Below are positions 21,633 to 21,706 of a stretch of 21,706 bases of DNA, piece by piece. Origin of the DNA: Oscillospiraceae bacterium (GTDB lineage Bacteria > Bacillota > Clostridia > Oscillospirales > Oscillospiraceae); contig JAFXBH010000122.1 in assembly GCA_017521875.1 (NCBI GenBank), positions 1 to 21,706 on the forward strand, written 5' to 3'. A program made the translations under genes and the position numbers. The notes under the pieces are model-generated. The model did no database searches. It saw nothing but the letters and a program-made list of their open reading frames with translations, and had not been told where the DNA came from. Position 1 is the first letter of the stretch. Each line of letters starts with the position of its first letter.

Positions 21633-21706
21633 TGTTGAAGACCCGTGTTTTGGCTGCCGTTATTTTGCTGCCCCTGCTTTTGCTGGTGGTGCTGGTGCTG
21701 CCGAAA
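21632..21706 (+). CDS. cdsA: Phosphatidate cytidylyltransferase, N-terminal fragment
   Basis: Twenty-five codons are visible before the window ends. The peptide MLKTRVLAAVILLPLLLLVV begins the first membrane helix and matches the usual CdsA N-terminus (LKTRV...A...LP). GGAGGT stands at ideal distance inside the end of uppS, and the TGATG overlap implies translational coupling. The product would make CDP-diacylglycerol for phospholipid synthesis. The call rests largely on the conserved uppS-cdsA order. Confidence 0.82.
   Translation, partial: MLKTRVLAAVILLPLLLLVVLVLPK

Overview
The window looks like chromosomal DNA from a spore-forming, low-to-medium GC Firmicute of the class Clostridia, probably a gut-type Oscillospirales relative. 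The evidence is a spoIIGA-sigE sporulation pair, the gene order pyrH-frr-uppS-cdsA, lipoprotein-type ABC solute receptors, strong GGAGG ribosome binding sites and a bacterial-type glnS. Placement below class is an inference from gene content. No tRNA, rRNA, CRISPR array, insertion sequence or phage gene was seen.

Positions 1-12250 form a carbohydrate-uptake locus. A cut-off YIP1-like membrane protein, a large membrane-anchored DUF5696 protein and two CUT1-type sugar permeases form one close-packed operon. A lipoprotein solute-binding receptor follows under its own extended -10 promoter. Next come two tandem paralogues of 885 and 882 residues, each with a CBM9-like N-terminus, a barrel-like centre carrying an Asp-Glu-Pro-Glu motif, and beta-rich C-terminal parts. 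They lack signal peptides and are probably cytoplasmic enzymes acting on the imported glycan. Each paralogue is its own unit with promoter, roughly 150-nt leader and strong terminator. No transport ATPase is encoded, so a shared MsmX-type ATPase elsewhere is likely.

Positions 12250-16030 hold a metal-handling pair and housekeeping genes. First is a COG0523/ZNG1-type GTPase with a striking 51-bp tandem repeat encoding a His/Cys-rich tract. It is followed two bases later by a divergent P-loop protein fused to a YcgQ/DUF1980-like domain. Then come the recombination ATPase RarA and a small DUF951 protein, closed by a terminator. A 20-bp inverted repeat sits at the predicted transcription start of the GTPase gene.

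Positions 16031-17666 hold spoIIGA and sigE with a 4-bp overlap: the protease that activates pro-sigma-E and the mother-cell sigma factor itself. glnS (minus strand) converges on sigE across a shared hairpin terminator. From 19500 to the end run pyrH (UMP kinase), frr (ribosome recycling), uppS (undecaprenyl-PP synthase) and the first codons of cdsA.

The most interesting signal is in the two leaders of the tandem paralogues (6406-6559 and 9394-9543). Both can fold the same series of four helices with compensatory base changes, share a conserved single-stranded block, and place the last hairpin directly against the ribosome binding site. I do not recognise this as a known riboswitch, so it is a candidate new cis-regulatory RNA. 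Second is the linked metallochaperone-like pair with its His/Cys repeat, its YcgQ-domain fusion and its operator-like palindrome.
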